Assembly: GCF_013282215.1 (NCBI RefSeq)
Contig: NZ_CP048103.1
Location: 3,038,001 to 3,102,000 of the forward strand
From: Kroppenstedtia eburnea
GTDB lineage: Bacteria > Bacillota > Bacilli > Thermoactinomycetales > DSM-45169
Length of the DNA: 64,000 nt
Direction of reading: 5' to 3'
Shown: positions 55,384 through 64,000 of the stretch, piece by piece
Layout: each line of letters starts with the position of its first letter
How positions within the stretch are numbered: position 1 is the stretch's first letter
The notes under the pieces: generated by a model
Seen by the model: only the letters and a program-made list of their open reading frames with translations
Databases searched by the model: none
What the model was told of the DNA's origin: nothing
Translations under genes and position numbers: made by a program

Positions 55384-56397
55384 CTATTTCAGATCCTCCA
55401 GGTATTTCACAATCGCCCGCAGTTGTTTCTCCGATAAATGATCAAAGGCCGGCATTCGGTTCCCCGGTTTTAACCCCTGAGGATTTTTCAACCAGTCCGT
55501 CACATTTTTCCGGTTGTTCTCCATGATACCGGCCACCCGGGTCCGCTGACTGAACCCCGTCAGTTCGGGGGCAGTGGTTCCTTCCACCTGGAAGCCGGCT
55601 CCCCGTACCGCATGGCAACCGATGCAATTTTGTCCGACCAGGCGCTTGCCTTCCCGCGCTTCTGCTGTTTTGGCAGTGGAATCCGGCTTCTGCCGCGATG
55701 CGACCCATCGGTCAAAATCAGCCGGTCGATGAGCGATCACCCGGAAGTTCATCAATGCGTGGGAGGCGCCGCACAACTCCGTGCATTTTCCTTCATAGAC
55801 ACCCGGTCGGTCCGCCTGCAGGACCAACCGGGTGTTCCGTCCCGGGTTCAAGTCCAGTTTCCCCCCCAGACTGGGCACCCAGAAAGCATGAACCACATCC
55901 TGGGAGGTCATGTTGAATTCCACTTTCTTTCCCGTGGGGATATGGACCTCGTTTGCAGTGGTCACCCGTAAATCGGGGTATTTAAAAGCCCACCAATACT
56001 GATATCCGGTCACATTGACCCGGATTGTTTCCGCCGGGTCCGGCCTCTCTTCCAGACGGAAGGTGGTGGTGATCGTGGGTACTGCCAGGATCACCAGCAG
56101 AATCACGGGGATCACAGTCCATAAAATCTCCAGCTTTTTGCTGCCGGATATCTGTTCCGGAATTCCCTTCTTTTCATCCCCCGGCCGTTCCCGGTACCGG
56201 GTCACGACGTAAATGTAAATCACAGCCACCACAATCACGACAAAGGCCATAATCGCGGTGCTGAGATAAATCAGATTCAGCTGTGTTTTTCCGACCGGAC
56301 CCTGGGGATCGAGTGCGGACATATTGTTACGGCTGACACATCCGGCCAACAGACCGGGAATCGTTAACAGCCACCAGGCCGGTGAGCGTCGTTTCAT
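55384..56397 (-). CDS. ctaC: Cytochrome c oxidase subunit II with haem c domain (cluster A)
   Basis: The protein has 337 residues. The lipobox is LLAGC (Cys20). Two TM helices follow, then the cupredoxin with CuA ligands (HAFWVPSL; CTELCGASHALM), then a fused cytochrome c domain (CIGCHAVRG, distal Met in GNRMPAFDHLS), so the oxidase is of caa3 type. The start ATG follows GGGGAG at 9 nt. Confidence 0.94.
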   Translation of the reverse strand: MKRRSPAWWLLTIPGLLAGCVSRNNMSALDPQGPVGKTQLNLIYLSTAIMAFVVIVVAVIYIYVVTRYRERPGDEKKGIPEQISGSKKLEILWTVIPVILLVILAVPTITTTFRLEERPDPAETIRVNVTGYQYWWAFKYPDLRVTTANEVHIPTGKKVEFNMTSQDVVHAFWVPSLGGKLDLNPGRNTRLVLQADRPGVYEGKCTELCGASHALMNFRVIAHRPADFDRWVASRQKPDSTAKTAEAREGKRLVGQNCIGCHAVRGAGFQVEGTTAPELTGFSQRTRVAGIMENNRKNVTDWLKNPQGLKPGNRMPAFDHLSEKQLRAIVKYLEDLK

Positions 56398-56449
56398 TCG
56401 GATTCACTCCCCATTCATCACCACGTAATAAAATTGAAAGACCCGTCGA

Positions 56450-57391
56450 TCATCCGGGGAAGGGAGCAGTAAAAACCGCAACTGCCGTCAGGATCAAGGT
56501 AAGGTAGATCAGTGAGTAGCGAAACATCCACCGGGCCCAACGCTTCTCCCCGCCCCCCTTGAATCTCAGCAGTGCCAACATCAAGTAACTCACCCCCAAG
56601 ACCAAGGCTGTCACCGAATAACCCCGGCTCACAGTCCCGGTCCCCCCCAACAACAGGGAAACAGGAAGCAATATCCAGACGAATAGCAACATCTGTCTGC
56701 GGGTGTTCCGTTCCCCCTTCACCACCGGAAGCATGGGAATTCCAGCTCTTCGGTAATCCTCCGTTTTCAACAGAGCCAAAGCAAAAAAGTGTGGGGGTTG
56801 CCACAGAAACAGGATGAAAAACAGAATCCACGCCGTCCATGTCAGTCCTTGACCTGCAGCCGCCCACCCGATTAACGGGGGAATCGCCCCGGACAGACTG
56901 CCGATCACTGTGTTGGAGGTGGAGATCCGCTTCAGCCACAGGGTGTATACGACCACATACAGAAAAGATCCGGCCGCCGCCAACCAGGCCGCCAGGGGAT
57001 TCACTCCCACCGCCAACAACCACACCCCCGCCCCGACCAGGATCAATCCCAGCAGAACAGCCGCTCTCCGGTCGACCCTTCCGGAAGGCACCGGTCGGTG
57101 CTTGGTCCGCTCCATTTTGCGATCGAAATCCCGGTCAATTCCGTTATTCAAGGCACAACTGCCTCCCACCACCAGGGCAGTCCCCAGCAGTGCCCAACTT
57201 AGGCTCATCCATTCCGGGATTCCACCGGAAGCGAGCCAATACCCCGCCAGACAGGCAAACAGGTTGGATAGATTAATCCCCGGTTTGGTGAGGGAAAGAA
57301 CATCTCTTCCGGAAGAGAGGACCCTTTCGGAGAAGGGCAGTCTGTTTGCCGGACGGGACTTGCGCGGAGTGGTGGCGAAGGGTTGATCCAT
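56450..57391 (-). CDS. ctaB: Protohaem IX farnesyltransferase (cluster A)
   Basis: The protein has about 313 residues, a UbiA-type membrane prenyltransferase that makes haem O. Both Asp motifs are present: NNGIDRDFDRKMERTKHRPV and the second-half LFFILFLWQPPHFFALALLK. It opens with DVLSLTKPGINLSNLF. I placed the start at the ATG at 57391, 9 nt after GGGAAAGG; two earlier Met codons have no room for the site. It heads the first oxidase cluster. Confidence 0.93.
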   Translation of the reverse strand: MDQPFATTPRKSRPANRLPFSERVLSSGRDVLSLTKPGINLSNLFACLAGYWLASGGIPEWMSLSWALLGTALVVGGSCALNNGIDRDFDRKMERTKHRPVPSGRVDRRAAVLLGLILVGAGVWLLAVGVNPLAAWLAAAGSFLYVVVYTLWLKRISTSNTVIGSLSGAIPPLIGWAAAGQGLTWTAWILFFILFLWQPPHFFALALLKTEDYRRAGIPMLPVVKGERNTRRQMLLFVWILLPVSLLLGGTGTVSRGYSVTALVLGVSYLMLALLRFKGGGEKRWARWMFRYSLIYLTLILTAVAVFTAPFPG

Positions 57392-57499
57392 GGTTTCCAT
57401 CCTTTCCCAATGACGTCCCTGATAGAACGTCGGGTGATATTCCACTCACGCTTAACTTTCCAATAATGTGGATTGAATATGTAAAAAGTGGGGTGTAAA

Positions 57500-57525
57500 G
57501 AAAAAAACCCCGCTGTATGGGGGGC
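57500..57525 (-). terminator. Terminator of the TauE/SafE gene
   Basis: On the minus strand CCCC(N)8GGGG pairs and is followed by TTTTTTT. Confidence 0.8.
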
Positions 57526-57557
57526 TCAGGAGATGGAATGGAGGTTTTCTCCCTCGA

Positions 57558-58421
57558 TTATTTACCTTTCCTTCCTTTCCACAGGGCCGCTCCCAGACAA
57601 GCCACCCAGAACACGGACAAACAGGTATAAACCACCGTTTGATTCCACTCCGTAAAAAGCGCGGAGGATTTCAGCAAGGTTTGGGTGTTGGTGGTGATGA
57701 TCAGACCACCCACCAGCACCCCCAACAGATAAGATGGAACCACCCGGACAAACCAAGCGGCGATCGGTGCGGCCACGACCCCTCCCGCCATCAGCATGCC
57801 CACCCATAACCAGTTCACTTCATTCCAACCCAGGGAAATGAGAAACCCCAGCGTGGCAAAGAGAGCGACAGCAAATTCACTGGCATCCACAGACCCGATC
57901 ACCTTCCGCGGTTCCATCTCTTTCCGGGATAAAAGGATGGGAGTGGTCAGGGGACCCCATCCGCCTCCACCGGTGGAATCAGCAAATCCGGCGATCAAGC
58001 CCAGGGGGGCCATCCATCTCCCACGTTTGCTCCCGGCCGCCCTCCGGGGTTGATTTTTCCCAAACAAAAAACGGAATATAACAAAAAAACCTAACAGGAA
58101 CAGAAAAGCGGCGATAAATGGTTTTACCGATTCCCCCGGCAGACTGCTGAGAAAGCAGGCCCCCAAAAAAGCACCGATGGAACCGGGAATCATCAATTTT
58201 TTCACAACGGACTTGTCAACGTTGCCAAACTTCCAATGGGAGAGTCCGGATGCGGCAGTGGTCACCAGCTCCGCCATGTGGACCGAAGCGGAAGCAACTG
58301 CCGGTGCAATCCCATAGGCCAACAAAAATGAGGTGGAAGAAACACCGTAAGCCATCCCGAGTGCACCGTCGATCAATTGGGCAACAAATCCGATAAAAGC
58401 GAGGACAATCAGTCTTTGCAT
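57558..58421 (-). CDS. TauE/SafE-family anion transporter
   Basis: The protein has 287 residues with eight TM helices in two repeats: GFVAQLIDGALGMAYGVSST, then the second GLIAGFADSTGGGGWGPLTT. Such proteins carry sulfite, sulfide or organic sulfonates across the membrane. It sits between the two oxidase clusters and has its own terminator. The start ATG follows AAGG. Some cst regulons controlled by CstR contain a TauE-type gene, and a CstR-like protein is encoded at 13.1 kb; no operator was recognised. Confidence 0.9.
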   Translation of the reverse strand: MQRLIVLAFIGFVAQLIDGALGMAYGVSSTSFLLAYGIAPAVASASVHMAELVTTAASGLSHWKFGNVDKSVVKKLMIPGSIGAFLGACFLSSLPGESVKPFIAAFLFLLGFFVIFRFLFGKNQPRRAAGSKRGRWMAPLGLIAGFADSTGGGGWGPLTTPILLSRKEMEPRKVIGSVDASEFAVALFATLGFLISLGWNEVNWLWVGMLMAGGVVAAPIAAWFVRVVPSYLLGVLVGGLIITTNTQTLLKSSALFTEWNQTVVYTCLSVFWVACLGAALWKGRKGK

Positions 58422-58918
58422 AAGCCTTGGTTCCCTCCCCGATGCGATAAAAGTGGGGGATTCACCCAGGCGTGTTGATTAGCCATATTTTGGGTGGGGA
58501 GATCGTGTTCTACCACGCTCCGGTTGCCACCCTGCAAGGAAGTAATGACTGGCCGCTCCGAATCTTCCGGTCGGGGCAGGGGCAAAGCCTTTCGGAAGTA
58601 TTGCAAGGAAGAATGTTGCCCCTAAACGCCCCTCCCTCCAGATTCTCCGCTGGGTAGGATGGCAAAGGTCGCTTTGGCAGCACACGACTCCCTTCCACCG
58701 CCCATTTTCTGGTTAATCGACAGTCCTGGCATTCACCCCTGTTTGATGAACCATCGATTGAATCAAGGGTTCAATCCGCTTTGCAGGATAACGTATCTTA
58801 TGCTTGGGAGGGGGAGTGGGTTCCCGCCTGCATTGTCTCATTTCATTCTTATGGGAAACGGAAAAGCACACCTCATATGAAGCGTGCTTGTGGTTTACAC
58901 AGGAGCGGTTTGTTAAAT
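58422..58918. other. Long non-coding stretch upstream of the TauE gene
   Basis: About 500 bp without a convincing gene. Several hairpins and two similar blocks (CTTCCTTGCA near 58537 and 58600 on the minus strand, the latter as TTCCTTGCAA) suggest a structured leader for the TauE gene. I could not match it to a known riboswitch or T-box. Confidence 0.35.
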
Positions 58919-58946
58919 AAAAAAACCCTCGTCCGGTGACGAGGGT
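58919..58946 (-). terminator. Terminator of oxidase cluster B
   Basis: ACCCTCGTC pairs with GACGAGGGT around ACCG and, on the minus strand, is followed by TTTTTTT. Confidence 0.9.
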
Positions 58947-58966
58947 CATTTACATGGACTGATGAC

Positions 58967-59272
58967 TCAGGAAAGGTATGCCACAGCCACGGCGCAAATC
59001 AAACCCAGAAAAACTCCTGAATACATAAAGGACACAATGACGGCTTCCTTCTTCAGGTGAAGATGCATAAAAGAGAAGAACTGCATCAGCACCTGCACCG
59101 TCGCCAGGGCCAGGATCAGCGGAATGATCCAACTCTGGGGCACAATGTTCATGGCCACTGCTGCGAAGGAGAGCCCCGTCAACAGCAGCATCACGACAAA
59201 AGAGGCCACATATTTGAACCCACCCGACTGCTTTCCGGTCTGGGGTCGGTTTTGTTCTGCCTTGGCTTCCAT
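58967..59272 (-). CDS. ctaF: Cytochrome c oxidase subunit IV (cluster B)
   Basis: The protein has 101 residues and three TM helices (FKYVASFVVMLLLTGLSFAA, WIIPLILALATVQVLMQFF, EAVIVSFMYSGVFLGLICAV), with HLHLK between the second and third, as in Bacillus CtaF. The ATG at 59272 lies after AAGGTGGG, 4 nt past the COX III stop. Cluster A has no counterpart. Confidence 0.9.
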   Translation of the reverse strand: MEAKAEQNRPQTGKQSGGFKYVASFVVMLLLTGLSFAAVAMNIVPQSWIIPLILALATVQVLMQFFSFMHLHLKKEAVIVSFMYSGVFLGLICAVAVAYLS

Positions 59273-59276
59273 GATT

Positions 59277-59906
59277 TTAACCCACCTTCCCCATGAGATA
59301 GACGACGGTGAAGATAAACACCCATACCACATCGATAAAGTGCCAGTAAAGGCTGGCCACATAGAACTTGGGCGCCATTTGCTGGCTTAAGCCCTGTTTC
59401 CGGGCCTGGAACAACAGCCCGGTGATCCAGCAAACCCCGAACAGTACGTGGGCCCCGTGGGTTCCCAGCAGGGTGTAAAAGGCGGAACCGAAGGCACTGC
59501 TGGTAAAGGTGTGTCCTTCGCCCACATACACGAAGAACTCATAAATCTCCAGTGCGAGGAAAGAAGCACCCAGCAGGACCGTCACTCCGAACCAGAACAT
59601 GGTCTTTTTGTAATGATGTTGTTGCATCCCCACCACACCGAGAACGCTGGTCAAGCTGCTGAACAGCAGGATCAGTGTGGAGGCAGCCACCATGGGAATA
59701 TGATACAGCTCCTGGGTGGTGGGGCCGTCCATGGAGGAGTTGCGCAGTGCGAGATAGACTCCGAAGAAACAGGCGAACATGACGGTCTCGGCACCGAGGA
59801 AGAGCCAGAAACCGAGGATTTTGTTCCGTCCTTCCATGGTTGCCCGCTCCGGATGAAGAGGCAGAGACGTCGATGTATCCGTGTGCTCAACCTGTGCGGT
59901 ACTCAT
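59277..59906 (-). CDS. ctaE: Cytochrome c oxidase subunit III (cluster B)
   Basis: The protein has 209 residues and five TM helices (KILGFWLFLGAETVMFACFF, LLGTHGAHVLFGVCWITGLL, HFIDVVWVFIFTVVYLMGK). The ATG start shares its A with the COX I stop (TGATG). It is clearly homologous along its length to the cluster A subunit, as are the other subunits. Confidence 0.94.
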   Translation of the reverse strand: MSTAQVEHTDTSTSLPLHPERATMEGRNKILGFWLFLGAETVMFACFFGVYLALRNSSMDGPTTQELYHIPMVAASTLILLFSSLTSVLGVVGMQQHHYKKTMFWFGVTVLLGASFLALEIYEFFVYVGEGHTFTSSAFGSAFYTLLGTHGAHVLFGVCWITGLLFQARKQGLSQQMAPKFYVASLYWHFIDVVWVFIFTVVYLMGKVG

Positions 59907-61822
59907 CACGCATTCACCCCTTTCTCCGTTTTGAGAACTTCGTCTGTCTCAATGTGATAGCCGTGATCCTTGTCAAAGGAACGCATAAACATGACCAGGA
60001 AGGCGCAAGCCAAGCCGAGTGCTCCCACTTCCCAGGACCGGAAGACAAATCCCAATCCGGATACAAAGAATGCGAGGCTGATCAAGAAGGGCAGAGGCGT
60101 ATTGCTCGGCATATGGATCGGTCCCAAGGGTTCCGCGGGTTCCAACTTCTTGTTCCCGTTCATCTTTTCATGCCACAGAGCATCCAAGGCACGGATCTTC
60201 GGCAGTTGGGCGAAGTTATACACCGGAGGCGGAGACGGGATCGCCCATTCCAGGGTACGTCCATCCCAGGGATCGCTCTCGGCAGGTTTCCGGTAACGAT
60301 AGCTGTAAATCACATTGACCACCATGAGGATCACACCCACCGCCTGCATGAAAGCACCCACGGTACTGATCTGGTTGATCAGGGTGATCCCGTCTTCCCC
60401 TTGGTAGGTGAAGACCCGACGCGGCATTCCGAAAAAGCCCAGGAAGTGCTGAATGAAGAAGGTGAGATGGAACCCGATAAAGAAAAGCCAGAAGTTCCAC
60501 TTGCCCAGCTTTTCGTTCAGCATGTAGCCGAACATCTTGGGCCACCAATAGTACAGGCCCGCCAAGATGCCGAATACCGTCCCACCGACCAGGACATAGT
60601 GGAAGTGAGCCACCACAAAGTAACTGTCATGATACTGGTAGTCTCCCGGCGGGGATGACAGCATGATCCCGGTTACACCACCCATGACGAAGGTGGGGAT
60701 AAAACCGATGGCATACAACATGGCCGTGGTGAAGCGGATCTTGCCGCCCCATAAGGTGAACAGCCAGTTAAACACCTTGATCCCGGTGGGCACCGCAATC
60801 GCCATCGTCGCAATCGCAAAGATGGAGTTGGCCACCGGCCCCATTCCGACGGTGAACATATGGTGAGCCCACACCATGAAGCCGAGGAAACCGATGAGCA
60901 AGGTGGCAAACACCATCGAAGTGTAACCGAAGAGACGCTTCTTGGCGAAGGTGGAGATCACTTCGGACATGACACCGAACGCCGGCAAAATCACAATGTA
61001 AACTTCCGGGTGACCGAAAATCCAGAACAAGTGCTGCCAGATCACAGGGTTTCCACCGGCCGCCACATCGAAGAAGTTGGCGCCGAAAAGACGTTCAAAC
61101 ATAATCAGGAACAATCCGGCAGTCAACGGCGGAAATCCAAACAGAATCAGAGCGGACGCGACAAATGAGGTCCAGGTGAACAGCGGCATCCGCAACAGAG
61201 ACATCCCCGGAGCCCTCATGTTGATGATCGTCGCGATAAAGTTGAGACCACCCATCAAGGTTCCGAAACCGGAGATCTGGAGACCCAGAGCATAGTAGTC
61301 CACCCCGGTTCCCGCGCTGTAGGCATTGGAGGCGATGGGAACATAGTTGGTCCATCCCGCATCCGGGGCGTTACCGAAGATCCAGCTCAGGTTCATGAGG
61401 ATTCCGCCGCTCATGAACAGCCAGAAACCCAAAGCGTTCAGAAAAGGAAATGCGACGTCCCGGGCTCCGATCTGGAGCGGAATCACCGCGTTCATCAACG
61501 CGAACAACAGCGGCATCGCCACAAAGAAGATCATGGTCGTGCCGTGCATGGACAGAAGCTCGTTAAACGTCCGTCCCACGATGAAGTCGTTGTTCGGGAA
61601 CAGGAGTTGGGTCCGCATCAGCAGTGCTTCAATACCGCCGATGACGAAGAACAAGGTGCCGCCCAACAGATACAAGACGGCAATTTTCTTATGGTCCACC
61701 GTTGTGATCCAGTCCCACAGCCAGTGGGAGCGGAAACGGGCCATCATCTGTTTGTTGTAGCCCCCGGTCAAAATCGCGCCCAAAAAGAAGGCGAACACGA
61801 TCAGGACAACAATCGTAGCCAA
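59906..61822 (-). CDS. ctaD: Cytochrome c oxidase subunit I (cluster B)
   Basis: The protein has about 638 residues. CuB and haem ligands: HGTTMIF, FGHPEVYIVILPAFG, HHMF and YFVVAHFHYVLVGG. It is an A1-type enzyme like cluster A and aligns along the full length. I put the start at the TTG at 61822 (GGAGGAGG 8 nt upstream), giving MATIVVLIVFAFFLGAIL as in cluster A; an ATG at 61840 would overlap the site. Confidence 0.95.
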   Translation of the reverse strand: MATIVVLIVFAFFLGAILTGGYNKQMMARFRSHWLWDWITTVDHKKIAVLYLLGGTLFFVIGGIEALLMRTQLLFPNNDFIVGRTFNELLSMHGTTMIFFVAMPLLFALMNAVIPLQIGARDVAFPFLNALGFWLFMSGGILMNLSWIFGNAPDAGWTNYVPIASNAYSAGTGVDYYALGLQISGFGTLMGGLNFIATIINMRAPGMSLLRMPLFTWTSFVASALILFGFPPLTAGLFLIMFERLFGANFFDVAAGGNPVIWQHLFWIFGHPEVYIVILPAFGVMSEVISTFAKKRLFGYTSMVFATLLIGFLGFMVWAHHMFTVGMGPVANSIFAIATMAIAVPTGIKVFNWLFTLWGGKIRFTTAMLYAIGFIPTFVMGGVTGIMLSSPPGDYQYHDSYFVVAHFHYVLVGGTVFGILAGLYYWWPKMFGYMLNEKLGKWNFWLFFIGFHLTFFIQHFLGFFGMPRRVFTYQGEDGITLINQISTVGAFMQAVGVILMVVNVIYSYRYRKPAESDPWDGRTLEWAIPSPPPVYNFAQLPKIRALDALWHEKMNGNKKLEPAEPLGPIHMPSNTPLPFLISLAFFVSGLGFVFRSWEVGALGLACAFLVMFMRSFDKDHGYHIETDEVLKTEKGVNA

Positions 61823-61883
61823 AGGTATTCCCTCCTCCATTCAGAGCTGCCGTGCTTTTTTGCAAACGGCACGGCAAGCCGGA

Positions 61884-62903
61884 TCACTCCAGACTTTCCA
61901 AATATGTTTTCAGGTTATTCATATCCTTTTTGCTCAGGAAGTCAAAGGACGGCATGTAAGTACCTGGTTTGATCTGATCCGGATGCTTCAGCCATTTATC
62001 CAGGTTTTCATCGTTGTTTTCAAGGAGACCCGCAATCTTTTCGCGCTCGGAAAAACCGGTCAGGTTGGGCGCTTTGCCGCCACGGGTTTTCAGCTCGGTT
62101 CCGTCAATGGCATGACAGCTCATGCAGTTTTGGCTGAACACCTTTTTACCGGCTTCCTGCTCGGCTGTTTGCGGTTCGGAGGAGGGTTTTTGCCGCTGGG
62201 CCACCCACTTGTCAAAGTCACCTTGTTCATCGGCAACCACCTCAAAGTTCATCAGAGCGTGGCTGGCGCCGCAAAGCTCAGCACAACGTCCTGCATAGAC
62301 ACCCGGTTCTTTGGCGTCCAACCACATGTGGTTGGTCCGACCGGGCACCGTATCCTGTTTTCCTCCGAGTTCAGGCACCCAGAAGGAGTGAACCACATCA
62401 TCGGAGATGAGTTCCAGGTAAACCCGCTTGCCCACCGGAATGTGCAGTTCCTGTGCTGTTTTGATCCCCAAATCCGGGTAGTTGAACTCCCACCAATATT
62501 GATGTGCCGTCACCTTCACCCGCACTGCATCTTCGTCCTTGGCAGGTTTCTCCGCCAGTGTGAAGGTGGTGGTCAACGTGGGAACCGCCAAAATCACCAG
62601 CAGGATCACCGGAATGATAATCCACAACATCTCCAGCTTCATGCTGCCTTCCACCTGCTTGGGGATGCTGTTGTCGCCCGGCTTCCGACGGTACCGGATC
62701 AAAACATAAAAATAGATCGCCATGACAACCACACAGACAAAAGTCATGATGTACACACTCAACATGATCAGGTTGAGGTTATGCTCACCGGCGCTGCCTT
62801 TGGGATCAAAGACGGATTTCGACGGTTCTTCGCACCCGGTCATCACCAAGGCGAAGATTGCAAACAAGGACAAAAGAAGCGCCAAACGTTTCCCCTGACT
62901 CAT
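61884..62903 (-). CDS. ctaC: Cytochrome c oxidase subunit II with haem c domain (cluster B)
   Basis: The protein has 339 residues. Lipobox VMTGC (Cys24), two TM helices, CuA site (HSFWVPEL; CAELCGASHALM), then the fused cytochrome c domain (CMSCHAIDG, Met ligand in GTYMPSFDFLS). The arrangement matches the cluster A subunit. The ribosome site is weak (GCGGGG). Confidence 0.94.
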   Translation of the reverse strand: MSQGKRLALLLSLFAIFALVMTGCEEPSKSVFDPKGSAGEHNLNLIMLSVYIMTFVCVVVMAIYFYVLIRYRRKPGDNSIPKQVEGSMKLEMLWIIIPVILLVILAVPTLTTTFTLAEKPAKDEDAVRVKVTAHQYWWEFNYPDLGIKTAQELHIPVGKRVYLELISDDVVHSFWVPELGGKQDTVPGRTNHMWLDAKEPGVYAGRCAELCGASHALMNFEVVADEQGDFDKWVAQRQKPSSEPQTAEQEAGKKVFSQNCMSCHAIDGTELKTRGGKAPNLTGFSEREKIAGLLENNDENLDKWLKHPDQIKPGTYMPSFDFLSKKDMNNLKTYLESLE

Positions 62904-63033
62904 ACCCGTTTAACCCCGCTTTCTCTCATCAAATCGATCAGACCGATCTCTATTTTATATCAAACAACGCCGCCGGTCTCTTCAAAAGTCAGGCGGGTGT
63001 TGAAAGCAAATGATCCTCTGCGGAAAACCGGTC

Positions 63034-63969
63034 TCACCCGAACAGGATGGGGTCGACGAACATCGCCACCTGCATCACAGTCAGGTAGAGAAGCGAATAG
63101 AGGAACATCCTTCGGGCCCAGTCTTCGTTATTCTGGGAAGACCATCCGGCAACAGCCAAGTAGATCCAAACTCCACTGATCATGATTGCCGTCACGAGAT
63201 ACAACCAGCTGACCACTCCCGTCCCGACGAGCAACAGAGACACGGGAAGCATCAGGATGATATAGAACAGGATCTGCCGCTTCGTATCCGCCAGCCCCTT
63301 CACAACCGGCCACATGGGAATTCCCGCCGCCCGGTAGTCTTCCGTCTTCATCATCGCCAAAGCGTAGAAGTGAGGCGGCTGCCAAACGAACATGAACAGG
63401 AACAACATCCAAGCCGGAAGTTCCAAAGTGCCTTCCACAGCCGCCCATCCGATCAATGGCGGGACGGCTCCGGAGATACAACCCACCACCGTATTCCAGA
63501 TGGTTGTCCGCTTGGCCCAGACGGAATACAGAAGGACATAGGCAAAGAAGCCGGTCGCTGCCAAAATCGCTGAAAGCGGGTTCACCAGAACCAACAGAAC
63601 AGCGACACCCGCAAGCGCCAACAGACAGCCCATCCATAAAGCAGACTGCGGCCGGATTCTCCCGGCAGCCACGGGGCGGTTGCGCGTCCGGTCCATGAGC
63701 GGATCAATATCCCGATCAATGTAGTTGTTGATCGTGCATGCCCCCGCGGTCACCAGTGCAGTCCCCAGCAAAGTCGCCAACAGGAGACCGAAGTGGAACA
63801 GATGATGTCCGGCCAGCCAAAAACCAGTGAACACCGCCATCTGGTTGGAGGCGTTGATCCCCGGCTTGGTCAATTCCCAATAGTCCCTCCAGGTGGCCTT
63901 CGCCGCCGCCTCTGAAGAGGGTTCCTCGGTCAAAAGCCCACCCGAGGACTGTTGAAAGGGTCGCTCCAC
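63034..63969 (-). CDS. ctaB: Protohaem IX farnesyltransferase (cluster B)
   Basis: The protein has 311 residues with nine hydrophobic helices. Asp motifs NNYIDRDIDPLMDRTRNRPV and MLFLFMFVWQPPHFYALAMM; opening WRDYWELTKPGINASNQ. It makes haem O for the second oxidase. The start is GTG, 6 nt after AAAGGAGG. It is the first gene of the cluster within the window; ctaA, if present, would lie beyond the right edge. Confidence 0.93.
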   Translation of the reverse strand: MERPFQQSSGGLLTEEPSSEAAAKATWRDYWELTKPGINASNQMAVFTGFWLAGHHLFHFGLLLATLLGTALVTAGACTINNYIDRDIDPLMDRTRNRPVAAGRIRPQSALWMGCLLALAGVAVLLVLVNPLSAILAATGFFAYVLLYSVWAKRTTIWNTVVGCISGAVPPLIGWAAVEGTLELPAWMLFLFMFVWQPPHFYALAMMKTEDYRAAGIPMWPVVKGLADTKRQILFYIILMLPVSLLLVGTGVVSWLYLVTAIMISGVWIYLAVAGWSSQNNEDWARRMFLYSLLYLTVMQVAMFVDPILFG

Positions 63970-64000
63970 GGTACCCCTCCTTTCTATGAGGGCCCACTGT

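Noticed and set aside
58422-58660. T-box or SAM riboswitch upstream of the TauE gene
   Set aside because: The GGGTGG...ACCG stretch lacks the TGGNACCGCG core of a T-box, and the SAM-I core was not found.

Overview
The window looks like the chromosome of an aerobic, spore-forming Bacillota of fairly high GC. The pointers are Bacillus-type neighbours (ygxA, ygzB, perR, bcp), a liaFSR set, GerP-like and Spo0M sporulation proteins, strong AGGAGG-type ribosome sites with many TTG/GTG starts, and caa3-type oxidases. Thermoactinomycetaceae is a reasonable guess, but it is inference only.

Layout. An IS3-family element (52-1354) sits in the loop of the terminator of a pepV-MOSC-NUDIX operon. It is followed by a phospholipase C-like gene, a Pit-type phosphate transporter with its DUF47 partner, and an MMPL/RND exporter downstream of its probable two-component system. 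A CstR-like repressor, a TPR protein, mnmA, liaFSR, a Vpr-like protease and a GH18-like surface protein come next. From 23.4 to 31.2 kb the minus strand carries tRNA genes and a 16S-23S rRNA operon driven by two tandem promoters. The rRNA genes are interrupted by intervening sequences, one of which encodes a four-helix-bundle protein. No 5S gene is visible. Then follow ygxA, ygzB, perR, nth, a 2-hydroxyacid dehydrogenase, a methyltransferase and bcp; a spore group (GerP-like, Hsp20, two Spo0M); a fumarase/aspartase-family lyase; a pseudokinase with a 15-unit helical repeat; DUF1835; hemL; a truncated haemoglobin; GNAT and HD genes. A histidine kinase cut off by an IS605-type TnpB element follows. 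The window ends with two complete cytochrome caa3 oxidase clusters, each with its own ctaB, separated by a TauE/SafE transporter.

The most notable finding lies between the tRNA array and the rRNA operon: a HesB/IscA-like gene (25269-25583) whose frame is interrupted by one UGA, exactly where the family has its conserved Cys. A perfect 8-bp hairpin with a GGA loop begins 18 nt after the UGA and its loop starts 26 nt after it. This fits a bacterial SECIS and predicts a selenoprotein that ordinary gene calling would miss.

The second theme is a family of short palindromic MITE-like elements, bounded mostly by TA, present in about nine intergenic places. Four genes (cstR-like, ygzB, a gerP-like gene and a COX III gene) end in a TAG that is itself the element end.
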